DNA of 64,000 nucleotides from an uncultured Prevotellamassilia sp. (GTDB lineage Bacteria > Bacteroidota > Bacteroidia > Bacteroidales > Bacteroidaceae). A program made the translations under genes and the position numbers. Shown piece after piece: positions 52,587-63,403 of this stretch (positions are counted from its first letter, which is position 1; the number at the start of each line of letters is the position of its first letter). The DNA lies in contig CAKQOG010000009.1 in NCBI GenBank assembly GCA_934255485.1, forward strand, positions 1-64,000, in the 5' to 3' direction. The notes under the pieces are model-generated. The model was given only the letters and a program-made list of their open reading frames with translations. It did not search any database and was not told the origin of the DNA.

Positions 52587-53852
52587 CTATAAATCCTTGC
52601 CAATATCTGTACGGAAATATTTGTTTTCGAACTGAATACTCTTGGCTCCCTGCATTGACTTAGCCAACGCTTCTTCTTTGTCTTTGCCATAAGAACTTAC
52701 TGCTATTACACGGCCACCATTTGTAACTAATTTACCATCTTTAATAGCTGTTCCTGCATGAAATACCACACTACCAGGAATGTCTGCTCCTGTTATTTCA
52801 AAGCCCTTTTCATAGGCTTGAGGATAGCCACCAGATACGCACATCACGCATACTGCCGAACGATCATCATAGGCAATGTCACGCTTATCAAGGTCGCCTT
52901 TTGCAACACCTTCAAACAAGTCTACAATGTCACTCTTAAGGCGAAGCATTACAGTTTCGGTTTCTGGGTCACCCATTCTGCAATTATATTCAATAACCTT
53001 AGGCTGGCCATCGCAGTTGATAAGACCAAAGAATATGAAGCCTTTATAGTCTATATGCTCTGCTGCAAGTCCTTCAACTGTTGGGCGAATTATCTCATCT
53101 TCCACCTTTTGCATCCATGCTTTGTCTGCAAACGGAACGGGGGATACAGAACCCATACCACCTGTGTTAAGTCCGGTATCGCCTTCGCCAATGCGTTTAT
53201 AATCTTTTGCTTCGGGCAAAATCTTGTAGTGCTTGCCATCGGTAAGTACAAACACGGAGCATTCAATACCAGAAAGGAATTCCTCTATTACTACACGGCT
53301 CGATGCATTGCCAAACATACCACCAAGCATGTCGTGTAACTCTTTCTTTGCCTCCTCGAGAGTGGGAACAATTAGCACACCTTTACCTGCGCATAAACCA
53401 TCAGCTTTGAGTACGTAGGGTGACTGAAGCGTTTCGAGAAAGCGGCAACCTTCTTCTACTTGTGTTCCATCGAATGTGGCATAAGCTGCCGTAGGTATGT
53501 GGTGACGCTTCATAAAACCTTTTGCAAAGTCTTTTGAACCTTCAAGCACTGCACCTGCTTTTGACGGGCCTATAACAGGCACTTCTTTCACTTCGTCATG
53601 CTGTTTGAAGTAATCGTAGATGCCCTTTACTAAGGGATCTTCGGGGCCAACTATTACCATATCGATATGCTCTTTTACTACAAATGCGGCAATCTTTTCA
53701 AAGTCGTCAGCCTTGATGCTAACGTTTTCGCCAACAAGTGCAGTGCCTGCATTACCTGGAGCAATAAAGAGTTTTTCTACTGAGTTGCTTTGTGCTATTT
53801 TCCATGCCAGTGCGTGCTCACGGCCGCCACTGCCCAACAATAAGAGTTTCAT
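52587..53852 (-). CDS. purD: Phosphoribosylamine--glycine ligase
   Basis: GAR synthetase, the second step of purine synthesis. It has 421 residues with [20 protein letters not shown] at the N-terminus, an ATP-grasp domain ([10 protein letters not shown] near residue 145, [27 protein letters not shown] [14 protein letters not shown] near 285) and the C-terminal domain ending at RTDIGKDL. No other pur gene is nearby. It has a consensus promoter. Confidence 0.97.
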   Translation of the reverse strand: MKLLLLGSGGREHALAWKIAQSNSVEKLFIAPGNAGTALVGENVSIKADDFEKIAAFVVKEHIDMVIVGPEDPLVKGIYDYFKQHDEVKEVPVIGPSKAGAVLEGSKDFAKGFMKRHHIPTAAYATFDGTQVEEGCRFLETLQSPYVLKADGLCAGKGVLIVPTLEEAKKELHDMLGGMFGNASSRVVIEEFLSGIECSVFVLTDGKHYKILPEAKDYKRIGEGDTGLNTGGMGSVSPVPFADKAWMQKVEDEIIRPTVEGLAAEHIDYKGFIFFGLINCDGQPKVIEYNCRMGDPETETVMLRLKSDIVDLFEGVAKGDLDKRDIAYDDRSAVCVMCVSGGYPQAYEKGFEITGADIPGSVVFHAGTAIKDGKLVTNGGRVIAVSSYGKDKEEALAKSMQGAKSIQFENKYFRTDIGKDL

Positions 53853-53878
53853 AGAAGAAAAGTGTATATTATTTTGAG

Positions 53879-53909
53879 CAAAGTTAAGGCAAGATATGTG
53901 AAAGGCAAA
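53879..53909 (-). promoter_or_regulatory. purD promoter
   Basis: TTTG (53909-53906), 19 bases, TAACTTTG (53886-53879) on the minus strand: exact consensus, 26 bases before the purD ATG. Confidence 0.82.
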
Positions 53910-53970
53910 ACGAAAGGCAGAAAAATGTTTCTTTTTACATTGCTTTTATATGTATATCATGCATTACTAC

Positions 53971-53978
53971 TATCTTTG
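53971..53978 (+). promoter_or_regulatory. Hexosaminidase gene -7 box TATCTTTG
   Basis: TATCTTTG on the plus strand, 37 bases before the ATG at 54016. No -33 TTTG at consensus spacing. Confidence 0.5.
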
Positions 53979-54015
53979 TGGCAGTAATTAAATGTAGAAC
54001 ACATAGCAAACACGA

Positions 54016-56343
54016 ATGAAGAATTATTTATTTCAGCTCATTGTTGCACTATTGACCTTCACGTTTTTTCCTCAGAATGGAATGTGTCAAAGTGCCGACT
54101 TCCATGTAATCCCTTTGCCCAAAGATATCAAATACACGCAAGCGGGAAACTTTGTGATAACCAACAAAACACTTATATGCTTTCCACAAGGCGATAAAGA
54201 ACTTAAACGTTGCGCCGACTTCTTGGCAAACTACATTAATGCCTCTACTGGTATGCGGTTGATGGTGTCCAATCTACCCGCTCAGCGCAATTGTATAAAG
54301 CTTAATCGGTCGCTTCACTCTGTACATACTGATGCTTACAACATTAGGGTAAATAGTGAAATGCTATTTATAAATGGCTCTTCTGCAGCTGGAGCGTTTT
54401 ATGCCATTCAAACACTGCGAAAGGCCTTACCTATAGGCACAGCTAAAGAGGTAATTGTTCCCTCTTGTAACATAGAAGACTATCCTCGCTTTGCATATCG
54501 CGGTGCACACCTTGATGTCGCTCGCCACTTTATGAGTGCCGATTCTGTGAAACGTTTTATTGATATGTTAGCATTGCACAATATCAACCGCTTTCATTGG
54601 CACTTAACCGACGACCAAGGATGGAGAATTGAAATTAAAAAGTATCCTTTGCTTACTAAAGTAGGCTCGCGACGCGACCAAACGGTTATAGGACACAACA
54701 CAAGCAAATATGATGGCACGCCTTATGGAGGTTTTTACACCCAAAAGGAGATTAAAGATATTGTGAAATATGCTGCCGAGCGTTATATAACCATTATCCC
54801 CGAAATAGATATGCCCGGACACATGCAGGCCGCACTTGCTGCATATCCAGAATTAGGTTGTACTGGAGGCCCATACAAGGTGTGGCAAATGTGGGGAGTT
54901 AGCGACGATGTGCTATGCGCAGGCAACAATAGGACCTTGAAGTTTATCGACGATGTGCTCGACGAGGTTGTACGCCTTTTTCCATCCGAATACATACACG
55001 TTGGTGGCGATGAATGCCCCAAAACACGATGGAAGAATTGTGCTAAATGTCAAGCACGCATAAAGGCTGAGCATCTTGAAGCAGATAAGCAACACACTGC
55101 TGAAGAACGCTTACAAAGCTATATAATTAAGCATGCCGAAGCACATCTTAACAAGCTTGGCAGACAGATGATTGGATGGGACGAGACACTCGAAGGTGGA
55201 CTTGCTCCTAATGCTACCGTTATGTCGTGGCGTGGCGAAGGCGGCGGTATAGAGGCTGCACGCCAAAAGCACAACGTGATTATGACGCCTAACACTTACC
55301 TGTATTTTGACTATTATCAAAGTGCAGACAAGGCTCGCGAGCCAGAAGCTATTGGCGGATATTTGCCTATCGAACACGTGTATAACTACGAACCCGTTCC
55401 ACGCCAACTTTCGGCAGACGAGGCCAAATACATCATTGGTGTGCAAGCCAATCTTTGGACCGAATATATACCCACATTCCGACAAGTTGAATACATGGAG
55501 TTGCCACGTATGGCAGCTTTGAGCGAGGTGCAATGGTGTAATCTTGAGCAAAAAAACTTTAAGGATTTTCTAAACCGCATACCGCAACTCATAGACGTTT
55601 ACCATCAGCAAAATTACAACTTTGCGAAAGTTATATACAACGTGAAGTTGCAATTGGCCACCGACACTACAAGCCATACTATTCGTGCCACACTTTCAAC
55701 ATTCGACAACGCACAAATTCGCTATACACTCGATTGTACTATGCCCACCGAACAATCGCCTATCTATACTTCGCCTATCAGTATCAATAAGCCTTGTACA
55801 CTGCGTGCTGCGGCATTTAGATCATGGGGAGTAACCCCCGATGTTAGCAAAACATTTCATTTTAACAAAGCTACCGCATGCCCTATCCGCTTACTTCAAC
55901 GCCCACATCCTCAACAGGTTTATGGCGGTGAAACCTTGCTCGTAGATGGTCTTGAAGCCGAAGATACAAACTTTGCGTCAGGAAGATGGATAGGCTTTTG
56001 CGGCAACGATCTTGAAAGCATTATTGACCTTGGTAGTGTGCAAACCATTTGCAAAATTGCCATACATACGTGTGTTGAAAAAGGTTATTGGATATTCGAT
56101 GCCCGCGAGTTTGTGGCTGAAGGTTCAACAGATGGCATACACTACACACCACTTGCCGCAGAGCAATATCCCGCACTAACAGAGGACAATCCCAACAAGA
56201 TATATCAACATACGCTAAACTTTAATGCAGCCCAAGTACGCTACATTAAGGTGAAAGTAGTATCTGAGCACCACCTACCCGCATGGCATCCAGGCAAAGG
56301 CAATCCAGGCTTTGTGTTTGTTGATGAAATAGCTGTTGAATAA
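54016..56343 (+). CDS. GH20 beta-N-acetylhexosaminidase
   Basis: A 775-residue exported glycosidase. Signal peptide (LFQLIVALLTFTFFPQNGMC), then a GH20b domain (about 30-155), the catalytic barrel (about 155-500) with the Asp-Glu pair in HVGGDECPKTRW, and RYAHLDVARHF-type opening. After it, a chitobiase-like beta domain and an F5/8-type C domain (residues about 640-775). It removes terminal GlcNAc or GalNAc from glycans by a substrate-assisted mechanism, probably at the cell surface or periplasm, for mucin or host-glycan breakdown. No sus-like neighbours. Confidence 0.94.
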   Translation: MKNYLFQLIVALLTFTFFPQNGMCQSADFHVIPLPKDIKYTQAGNFVITNKTLICFPQGDKELKRCADFLANYINASTGMRLMVSNLPAQRNCIKLNRSLHSVHTDAYNIRVNSEMLFINGSSAAGAFYAIQTLRKALPIGTAKEVIVPSCNIEDYPRFAYRGAHLDVARHFMSADSVKRFIDMLALHNINRFHWHLTDDQGWRIEIKKYPLLTKVGSRRDQTVIGHNTSKYDGTPYGGFYTQKEIKDIVKYAAERYITIIPEIDMPGHMQAALAAYPELGCTGGPYKVWQMWGVSDDVLCAGNNRTLKFIDDVLDEVVRLFPSEYIHVGGDECPKTRWKNCAKCQARIKAEHLEADKQHTAEERLQSYIIKHAEAHLNKLGRQMIGWDETLEGGLAPNATVMSWRGEGGGIEAARQKHNVIMTPNTYLYFDYYQSADKAREPEAIGGYLPIEHVYNYEPVPRQLSADEAKYIIGVQANLWTEYIPTFRQVEYMELPRMAALSEVQWCNLEQKNFKDFLNRIPQLIDVYHQQNYNFAKVIYNVKLQLATDTTSHTIRATLSTFDNAQIRYTLDCTMPTEQSPIYTSPISINKPCTLRAAAFRSWGVTPDVSKTFHFNKATACPIRLLQRPHPQQVYGGETLLVDGLEAEDTNFASGRWIGFCGNDLESIIDLGSVQTICKIAIHTCVEKGYWIFDAREFVAEGSTDGIHYTPLAAEQYPALTEDNPNKIYQHTLNFNAAQVRYIKVKVVSEHHLPAWHPGKGNPGFVFVDEIAVE

Positions 56344-56407
56344 CAAAAGAAAGGCAAAGATATTAAGCTAAGTTGGGCTTATAGCACTGCTATTCACAAT
56401 AAAATAG

Positions 56408-56415
56408 TAACTTTG
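56408..56415 (+). promoter_or_regulatory. ychF -7 box TAACTTTG
   Basis: TAACTTTG on the plus strand overlaps the upstream in-frame ATG at 56413 and lies 39 bases before the ATG at 56455, so it decides the start. Confidence 0.55.
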
Positions 56416-56454
56416 CCAACCAGAAAACAAAATAATAAACAAAGAAAACTATAT

Positions 56455-57558
56455 ATGAGTTTACAATGTGGCATTGTGGGACTCCCTAACGTGGGCAAGT
56501 CCACCTTGTTCAACTGCCTTAGCAATGCTAAAGCACAGTCCGCCAACTTCCCATTCTGTACGATAGAGCCCAATGTGGGCGTAATAACCGTGCCCGACGA
56601 ACGACTAAACAAATTGGCCGAATTGGTTCATCCAGGACGCATTGTTCCTACAACCGTTGAGATTGTAGACATTGCAGGACTTGTTAAAGGTGCATCAAAG
56701 GGCGAAGGTCTTGGCAACCAATTCCTGGGTAATATCCGCGAAACAGATGCTATTATACACGTTTTACGTTGCTTCGACGATGGCAATGTAGTTCATGTAG
56801 ATGGTAGTGTAGACCCCGTACGCGACAAAGAGATTATCGACACTGAGCTACAATTAAAAGACCTTGAAACGGTTGAGAACCGCATTAAACGCGTTGAAAA
56901 AATTGCCAAAGTAGGTGGTGATAAAAACGCTAAGGTCGAATACGAAGTGTTGTTGGCATACAAGGCTGCTTTGGAAGAAGGAAAAAGCGCACGCAGCGTA
57001 AGCTTTGAAAGTCTTGAAGAACAAAAGGCTGCAAAAAACCTTTTCTTGCTCACCTCAAAGCCCGTGCTCTACGTTTGCAACGTAGACGAAGCCTCAGCTG
57101 CCACGGGCAATCACTATGTTGAAGAAGTGAAAGCAGCCGTTAAAGACGAAGGTGCAGAAGTGCTTGTTCTTGCAGCACAAACCGAAGCCGACATTGCAGA
57201 ACTCGAAACTTATGAAGAGCGCCAAATGTTCTTGCAAGATGTTGGACTCGAAGAGAGCGGATGTAACCGTTTGATAAAAGCTGCATACCACATGCTCAAC
57301 TTACAAACATTTATCACCGCTGGTGAGATGGAAGTAAAGGCTTGGACATTCCACAAGGGATGGAAAGCTCCTCAATGTGCAGGCGTTATCCACACAGACT
57401 TCGAAAAAGGTTTTATCCGTGCCGAAGTCATCAAATACGATGATTACATTCGCCTTGGTTCTGAGGCTGCAGTGCGCGAAGCTGGTTTATTACACGTTGA
57501 AGGCAAAGAGTATGAAGTACAAGATGGTGATATCATGCACTTCCGTTTTAATGTGTAA
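56455..57558 (+). CDS. ychF: Redox-regulated ATPase YchF
   Basis: An Obg-family P-loop protein that prefers ATP and binds ribosomes. It has 367 residues from ATG 56455, against 363 in E. coli. [12 protein letters not shown] is the P-loop; the switch region is [18 protein letters not shown]; the G4 position is CNVDE (not NKxD), the reason for ATP preference; a TGS domain ends the protein ([19 protein letters not shown]). Single gene between its own promoter and terminator. Confidence 0.96.
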   Translation: MSLQCGIVGLPNVGKSTLFNCLSNAKAQSANFPFCTIEPNVGVITVPDERLNKLAELVHPGRIVPTTVEIVDIAGLVKGASKGEGLGNQFLGNIRETDAIIHVLRCFDDGNVVHVDGSVDPVRDKEIIDTELQLKDLETVENRIKRVEKIAKVGGDKNAKVEYEVLLAYKAALEEGKSARSVSFESLEEQKAAKNLFLLTSKPVLYVCNVDEASAATGNHYVEEVKAAVKDEGAEVLVLAAQTEADIAELETYEERQMFLQDVGLEESGCNRLIKAAYHMLNLQTFITAGEMEVKAWTFHKGWKAPQCAGVIHTDFEKGFIRAEVIKYDDYIRLGSEAAVREAGLLHVEGKEYEVQDGDIMHFRFNV

Positions 57559-57610
57559 CCATTGTCGTAGCATAACACCATTAGATATAAGATTATCAAA
57601 TCATTAACAT

Positions 57611-57642
57611 AAAAGCTGCGACAAACATCTGTCGCAGCTTTT
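57611..57642 (+). terminator. ychF terminator
   Basis: AAAAGCTGCGACA (57611-57623) pairs with TGTCGCAGCTTTT (57630-57642), a perfect 13-bp stem with a T-run. Confidence 0.92.
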
Positions 57643-57703
57643 ATTGCTTATACACTCTATTTGTGCTTCAAGAAAAAAACTTATCTAATTTGTACTTGGC
57701 ATT

Positions 57704-58549
57704 ATGACTATTTGGAATCCCTCTATAGTAGCATTTCACCTTGGTTCGGTTGAAATACGATGGTACGGAATATGTTGGTGCATTGGCTTGGCACTTGCAT
57801 ACATTGTGGTATATAACCTTTACAAAAAACAAAACATTCCGCAAGAAAAGTTCGACCCACTCTTTTTGTATTGCTTTATCGGCATATTGGCAGGCGCACG
57901 CCTTGGCCACTGCTTGCTCTACGAACCAAGCTATTTTCTGTCGCATCCGTTAGAGATGATTTTACCCATGCACCACATGGCAGATGGTTCATGGAAGTTT
58001 ACTGGATATGCTGGACTTGCCTCGCATGGAGGCACATTAGGCTTAATCATAGCCTTGTGGCTATACGTAAAGAAGACCCACGTAAACATTATGCGTGTGC
58101 TCGACAACATTGCCATTGCCACCCCCATTGCAGCCTGCTTTATACGCTTAGGCAACTTGATGAACTCTGAGATTGTAGGAAAATACACGGGTAGCAACTT
58201 TGGTTTTGTGTTTGTTCAACTGCAAGAAACGCAACCACGCTATCCCGCTCAACTCTACGAAGCCATTGCTTATTTGCTATTCTTTGTTATAGGCATTGCC
58301 CTCTATGCCACCAAGTGCAAGCAACGTGTAGGCACAGGTTTTTACTTTGGCTACTGCCTAACCAGCATCTTTGTTTTTCGCTTCTTTGTTGAATTTCTCA
58401 AAGAAGTTCAAGAGCCTTGGGAAATAAATATGCAGCAAACAATAGGGTTAGACCAAGGGCAATTGCTAAGCATTCCGTTCATACTTTTAGGCATTTATTG
58501 CATGGCCAACGGCAAGTTGTGTAAACGTCTTGGCGAGCAAGCTAAGTAG
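57704..58549 (+). CDS. lgt: Prolipoprotein diacylglyceryl transferase
   Basis: Transfers diacylglycerol to the lipobox cysteine of prelipoproteins. It has 281 residues with about seven helices. GARLGHCLLYEP, GLASHGGTLG and the signature RLGNLMNSEIVG near residue 150 are all typical. The gene begins after the ychF terminator and the two following genes encode predicted lipoproteins that need this enzyme. Confidence 0.95.
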   Translation: MTIWNPSIVAFHLGSVEIRWYGICWCIGLALAYIVVYNLYKKQNIPQEKFDPLFLYCFIGILAGARLGHCLLYEPSYFLSHPLEMILPMHHMADGSWKFTGYAGLASHGGTLGLIIALWLYVKKTHVNIMRVLDNIAIATPIAACFIRLGNLMNSEIVGKYTGSNFGFVFVQLQETQPRYPAQLYEAIAYLLFFVIGIALYATKCKQRVGTGFYFGYCLTSIFVFRFFVEFLKEVQEPWEINMQQTIGLDQGQLLSIPFILLGIYCMANGKLCKRLGEQAK

Positions 58550-58659
58550 TGGCACCCTTGCAACAATAAGCAACATGAGTAAACTGACGAAACAAGCCTA
58601 AAGAGGCTAAATAAGTCTTAAAACATAGGCAAAACCCTATAGGTTTAATCTAAAATAGT

Positions 58660-58667
58660 TATCTTTG
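58660..58667 (+). promoter_or_regulatory. OmpA/TPR lipoprotein -7 box TATCTTTG
   Basis: TATCTTTG on the plus strand, 47 bases before the ATG at 58715. It indicates independent transcription from lgt. Confidence 0.55.
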
Positions 58668-58714
58668 CTCACAAGATAAAGAAACATATACGATTACAAT
58701 TATAAAATAACAAT

Positions 58715-60415
58715 ATGCAAAGTAAGGTTTATGCAGCATTGGCATTGTCGGGCACACTTGTGCTGACAGCATGCAGCAAAATGGGCGAATTGTCTGCCGA
58801 CAACTTCACAGTAACTCCATCACCTATGGAAGCCGTGGGAGGCAAAGTGGCTGTAACCATTAATGGTCGTTTCCCTGAGAAATACATGAAGAAAAAGGCT
58901 GTTGTTACAGTCTTGCCCGTTATACACTATGGCGCAAACGCTACCAATGGTCAGCCCGCAACCTTCCAAGGTGAGAAGGTGCAAGGCAATGACCAAGAGA
59001 TTTCATACAAGCTTGGTGGCAACTATACACTTAAGAACAACTTTACTTATGTTCCCGCTATGCAGCAAAGCGAACTCTACTTAACTTTCGATGCAAAAGT
59101 GGGAAACAAAAAGGTTAATATCCCCGATGTAAAGGTAAACAATGGTGTGATTGCAACCTCTACACTTGTGCAAAGCACTGCAAAAACATCAAACATTGAG
59201 TTGTCTACAGACAAATATCAATATGCTATCAAGCAGACAAAGCAAGCACAAATTAAATACCTCATCAACCAAGCTAACATACGCAATAGCGAGTTGAAAA
59301 GCACTTCGATAACCGACTTCTTGAAGACGTTAAAGGAGATTAAACAAGACCAAAAGGGCTTTATGCTCGACAACATTGAGGTAAGTGCTTACGCTTCGCC
59401 CGAGGGTGGTGTTAAGTTTAACACAGCTCTTGCACAAAATCGTGAAAAGACTTCTAAATCGTTTGTAAACAACCAACTTAAGAAGACTAAACTCGATGCC
59501 GACGTAGATTCTAAGTACACGGCTGAGGATTGGGAAGGCTTTAAAGAACTTGTAAGCCAATCGAATATTCAAGACAAGGATGTTATTTTGCGTGTACTCT
59601 CTATGTATTCCGACCCCGAGGAACGCGAAAAGCAGATACGTAACATGTCGGCTGGATTTAAAGAATTAGCCGATGAAATTTTGCCCGAATTGCGCCGTGC
59701 ACGCATGACTATCAACTACAACTTGATTGGTCGCTCAGACGACGAAATTCAAGAGCAATACACTGCCGATGCCTCTAAACTTTCAGTAGAAGAACTGCTT
59801 TATGCAGCCACTTTGTCTGAAGACTCTAAAGAGCAAAACGATATTTATTTAAAGACTACTCAACTCTATGCTTCAGATTATCGTGCTTACAACAATTTGG
59901 CTGTATTGGCATACCAAAATGGCGATATGAGCACAGCTAAGAAGTATCTTAACCTTGCTTCGCAAAAACAGCCAAATAGCGCAGAGGTTAATGCCAACCA
60001 AGCACTTATAGCTATGGCTGAGGGCAAGTACGAAGAGGCTAATAACCACTTAATGAAAGCCACTGCAGCCTCTAACTACAACGAGGTGTTGGGCAATTTG
60101 CAAATAGCTGCAGGCAACTATGCACAAGCTGCACAAAGCCTTAAGGGGGTAAAAACAAACTCTGCTGCATTGGCACAAATCCTCGATAAAGACTATGCAA
60201 GTGCAAGCAAAACCCTAAAGCAAGTGGCTCATGCCGATGCCATGACAAGCTATCTGAAAGCCATTGTTGCTGCACGCACTAACCAAGATTCTGAAGCTAT
60301 CAACGAGCTAAAGCAAGCCTTTGCTAAAGACGCTACCCTCAAGTCGCGTGCTGCCAAAGACTTAGAGTTCGTTACACTATTCAACAATTCTGCTTTTCAG
60401 TCTGCAGTTAAATAG
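58715..60415 (+). CDS. Lipoprotein with OmpA-like middle domain and TPR repeats
   Basis: A 566-residue lipoprotein (lipobox LTACSK near residue 20). Residues 25-165 are beta-rich and unassigned. Residues about 215-345 resemble an OmpA-like peptidoglycan-binding domain: NIEVSAYASPEGGVKFNTAL, AQNREKTSKSFVNNQL. The C-terminal third (about 370-560) has tetratricopeptide-type helices, including YRAYNNLAVLAYQNGDMSTA and AEVNANQALIAMAEGKYEEA. It is probably in the outer membrane, tethering it to the wall, with TPR repeats for partners. OmpA domains are usually C-terminal, so this order is unusual. The precise function is unknown. Confidence 0.82.
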   Translation: MQSKVYAALALSGTLVLTACSKMGELSADNFTVTPSPMEAVGGKVAVTINGRFPEKYMKKKAVVTVLPVIHYGANATNGQPATFQGEKVQGNDQEISYKLGGNYTLKNNFTYVPAMQQSELYLTFDAKVGNKKVNIPDVKVNNGVIATSTLVQSTAKTSNIELSTDKYQYAIKQTKQAQIKYLINQANIRNSELKSTSITDFLKTLKEIKQDQKGFMLDNIEVSAYASPEGGVKFNTALAQNREKTSKSFVNNQLKKTKLDADVDSKYTAEDWEGFKELVSQSNIQDKDVILRVLSMYSDPEEREKQIRNMSAGFKELADEILPELRRARMTINYNLIGRSDDEIQEQYTADASKLSVEELLYAATLSEDSKEQNDIYLKTTQLYASDYRAYNNLAVLAYQNGDMSTAKKYLNLASQKQPNSAEVNANQALIAMAEGKYEEANNHLMKATAASNYNEVLGNLQIAAGNYAQAAQSLKGVKTNSAALAQILDKDYASASKTLKQVAHADAMTSYLKAIVAARTNQDSEAINELKQAFAKDATLKSRAAKDLEFVTLFNNSAFQSAVK

Positions 60416-60585
60416 GATAGTTTGTAAACACCCTTTTGGGAGAAAAGAAAACCAATCAACCTTTTAACATTATATGGTTCTTAACGAGGTAGCGATTTGT
60501 AATTATCGATAATTCATGTTTGATACGTCATATCATTTCGGTAATTACCTATCGTTGCCTCTTTTAACTTTAAAACGATATAACT

Positions 60586-61575
60586 ATGAACAAACTATAT
60601 ATGCTTATTTACTTGTCTGCCATAGTTCTGTTTGCAGCTTGTGGCCCTGGCAAAGACCGTATACGTTTTGAAGGGACACTCACCAATATCAACGATGCAG
60701 AGTTCTATATTTACAGCGAAGATGGTGCTTTCGATGGCATCGACACAGTGAAAATTTCTGATGGCAAGTTTGTATACGAACGCAAAATGACTGCGCCCGC
60801 AGTGCTCACACTACTCTATCCTAATTTTACGCAAACCTACATTGTTGTTGAGCCTGGAAACACCGTAAAGATGAAAGGCGATGCCTCTAAAATAGGCGAA
60901 GCACAAGTTAGCGGTACCGAGCAAAACGAATTACTCTCAGACTTCCGCATAAAGCATGCCAACGATGCACCAAGTACACAACGCCTGGCAGCAGCGCAGT
61001 TTGTTCGCGAAAACATTAAAACGCTTGCAGCAGTTGCTGTGTTCAGAAAGTACTTTGCTAACAAGCAAACACCCGATGCAAACACCGCTTTACAATTGCT
61101 CGATATGCTTAAAAAAGCACAGCCATCTGAGCGTGCAGTAAGTTTTCTCGACCAGTTTTACCGTCCGATTTTTTTGAATGGCGAAGGAGAGCCATTGCCC
61201 AAATTCAGTGCACAAACACTCGACGGACAGACCATAACAACCGATACATACAAAGGCAAAAACCTTGTTATAGCCTGTGTGGGAACTTGGCAAAGTGATA
61301 GTCGCCCACTACTGATGAACTTGCGTCGTAAGCTAAAAAGCATGAACGGAAAGTGGCAATGCCTTGTTGTGTCGCTCGATGTAGACCATGCCGTATTACG
61401 CTCATCGTTAAAGAACGATAGCATAGCATTCCCTACCATCTGCGACCGTCAAGCGTTCAATTCGCCTCTTGTCAAGGCACTTGGCCTACATTATGTTCCC
61501 TCGTTGATGCTTGTTAATGCACAAGGCAAAATTGTGCAACGCGACGTTGTAAAGATTGAAGATGCAAAGTTTTAA
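60586..61575 (+). CDS. Thioredoxin-fold lipoprotein lacking CxxC
   Basis: A 329-residue lipoprotein (lipobox LFAACG near residue 19) with a DUF4369-like N-terminal domain (FEGTLTNINDAEFYIYSEDG) and a C-terminal TlpA/ResA-like thioredoxin fold (PKFSAQTLDGQTITTDTYKG to YVPSLMLVNAQGKIV). The site that holds WCxxC in active members reads CVGTWQSDSRP: both redox cysteines are gone. The cis-Pro (VPSLML) is kept. It cannot act as a normal thiol oxidoreductase; a binding or structural role is likely. comM follows by 18 bases. Confidence 0.87.
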   Translation: MNKLYMLIYLSAIVLFAACGPGKDRIRFEGTLTNINDAEFYIYSEDGAFDGIDTVKISDGKFVYERKMTAPAVLTLLYPNFTQTYIVVEPGNTVKMKGDASKIGEAQVSGTEQNELLSDFRIKHANDAPSTQRLAAAQFVRENIKTLAAVAVFRKYFANKQTPDANTALQLLDMLKKAQPSERAVSFLDQFYRPIFLNGEGEPLPKFSAQTLDGQTITTDTYKGKNLVIACVGTWQSDSRPLLMNLRRKLKSMNGKWQCLVVSLDVDHAVLRSSLKNDSIAFPTICDRQAFNSPLVKALGLHYVPSLMLVNAQGKIVQRDVVKIEDAKF

Positions 61576-61593
61576 ATAACCCCTATATAGCCT

Positions 61594-63153
61594 ATGTTAG
61601 CCACCATACACACCTCTGCCGTAAATGGATTAGCAGCCATGCCCGTGTTTCTTGAAGTGAATGCCACCGAGTTACATTCACAAGAGGATAAAACGCTCTT
61701 CCTTATGGTGGGGCTACCCGACAACGCCGTTCGTGAGAGCAAACTGCGAGTTGAAGGAGCATTGCAAAACAGTGGCTACATACTACCTACCTGCGAAAAG
61801 TACACCGTTAATTTTGCACCTGCCGATGTACGCAAAGAGGGGTCGGGCTATGATCTACCACTTGCAATTGGCATATTAGCATCGCTCAAGCGCATACCTA
61901 CCGACAAGTTAAAGCGCTATGTTTTTGTAGGAGAGTTGGGGTTAGACGGCTCTATCCGTGCCGTTAAGGGTGCACTCTCAATAGCTATTAAGGCACGCGA
62001 ACAAGGTTTTGAGGCTCTATTTGTACCTAAGGAAAACGAACGCGAGGCAGCAGTTGTAAACAAGTTAAAGGTGTATGGTGTGAGCCATTTGTCGCAAGTG
62101 GTAGAGTTTATTATGGGCAAAACCTTACTACAACCCACCATTGTAAACACTCGCGAGGAGTTTTATGCAGCCCAAGCCAATTGCCCTTACGACTTTGCCG
62201 ATGTAAAGGGGCAAGAAACTGTTAAACGGGCTTTTGAGGTGGCAGCAGCTGGCGGTCACAACATCATTTTGATTGGTTCGCCTGGCTGCGGTAAGAGCAT
62301 GATGGCCAAACGAGTCCCCTCAATTTTACCCCAGCTCACCTTGTCCGAGAGTCTTGAAACCACACAAATACATTCTGTTGCAGGCACCCTTGGTAGCCAA
62401 ACATCACTCATTGCACAACGTCCATTCCGTTCGCCTCATCACACCATATCAGACGTGGCACTTATAGGCGGTGGAGCCACCTATAAACCTGGTGAAATAA
62501 GTTTGGCCCACAACGGAGTACTATTTCTTGACGAGTTACCAGAGTTTTCACGCACCGCATTAGAGACCCTCCGACAACCGCTCGAAGACCGCGAAATAAC
62601 CATATCGCGCGCCAAATACACCGCTACCCTCCCCTGTTCGTTTATGCTTGTGGCAAGCATGAACCCTTGTCCATGCGGCTACTACAACGACCCCACTCAC
62701 CGCTGCACTTGTTCACCCGCACAGGTGCAACGCTACATGAGCAAAATTTCGGGTCCATTGCTCGACCGCATTGATATACAGATAGAAGTTGCCCCCGTGT
62801 CGGTAGACCAATTGGCCAAAGCGCCACAAGGCGAACCAAGTGCGTCGATACGCGAGCGTGTAATAGCAGCACGAGCCATACAAACTGAGCGATACAAAGA
62901 GGTAAAATCCGTGCATTGCAACGCACAGATGACACGTGCCATGCTCGAAAAATATGCCGTGCTCGATGCCGAAGCAAACGATGCACTCACACGTGCCATG
63001 CGCCTCCACAACCTTTCGGCACGTGCCTACGACCGTATACTTAAAGTGGCACGAACCATTGCCGACCTTGCCCACTCTGAGCAAATTAAATCATCGCATA
63101 TCAAAGAGGCCATAGGCTACCGCAGTCTCGATAGAGCGGATTGGGGAGAATAA
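61594..63153 (+). CDS. comM: ComM/YifB family Mg-chelatase-like ATPase
   Basis: A 519-residue AAA+ protein. N-terminal domain: Lon-like [17 protein letters not shown]; then the Mg-chelatase core with Walker [14 protein letters not shown] near residue 230, Walker [12 protein letters not shown] near 310, and [10 protein letters not shown]. ComM is a branch-migration helicase that extends donor DNA integration in naturally competent bacteria; in others the role is open. The C-terminal helical domain ends at RSLDRADWG. Confidence 0.94.
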   Translation: MLATIHTSAVNGLAAMPVFLEVNATELHSQEDKTLFLMVGLPDNAVRESKLRVEGALQNSGYILPTCEKYTVNFAPADVRKEGSGYDLPLAIGILASLKRIPTDKLKRYVFVGELGLDGSIRAVKGALSIAIKAREQGFEALFVPKENEREAAVVNKLKVYGVSHLSQVVEFIMGKTLLQPTIVNTREEFYAAQANCPYDFADVKGQETVKRAFEVAAAGGHNIILIGSPGCGKSMMAKRVPSILPQLTLSESLETTQIHSVAGTLGSQTSLIAQRPFRSPHHTISDVALIGGGATYKPGEISLAHNGVLFLDELPEFSRTALETLRQPLEDREITISRAKYTATLPCSFMLVASMNPCPCGYYNDPTHRCTCSPAQVQRYMSKISGPLLDRIDIQIEVAPVSVDQLAKAPQGEPSASIRERVIAARAIQTERYKEVKSVHCNAQMTRAMLEKYAVLDAEANDALTRAMRLHNLSARAYDRILKVARTIADLAHSEQIKSSHIKEAIGYRSLDRADWGE

Positions 63154-63295
63154 TTTTATCGCTAAAACGCCCCATACAAATCCGACAAATTGACCAATAT
63201 TTTTTGTACTGATTTTTATTCAAAACAGAACGTCACAAGGGGTAAAATAGGATTAAAATTGCGCTCTATACCCCACTCAGCACTGCATAAACAAC
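63154..63295. other. Gene-free start of the comM-pnp gap
   Basis: Part of a 666-base interval without genes. No reading frame, RNA or terminator is recognised in this part; the palindrome array follows. Confidence 0.5.
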
Positions 63296-63403
63296 AAGAA
63301 TACGTATTCTTAGGTCATAAGAATACGCATCCTTCCCCCACAAGGATACGTGTTTTTGCACCATAAGAACACGTATCCTTATGGTGCAAAAACACGTATT
63401 CTT
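63296..63403. repeat. Five-unit palindrome array, 23-bp period
   Basis: Sixteen-base units at 63296-63311, 63319-63334, 63342-63357, 63365-63380 and 63388-63403 start exactly 23 bases apart. The first is a perfect palindrome AAGAATACGTATTCTT; the others vary. Spacers are AGGTCAT, CCCCCAC, GCACCAT and ATGGTGC; the last two are reverse complements, so units 3-5 also form a 28-bp stem (63340-63367 with 63378-63405, one mismatch). It is the same family as 21115-21199. Confidence 0.9.
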
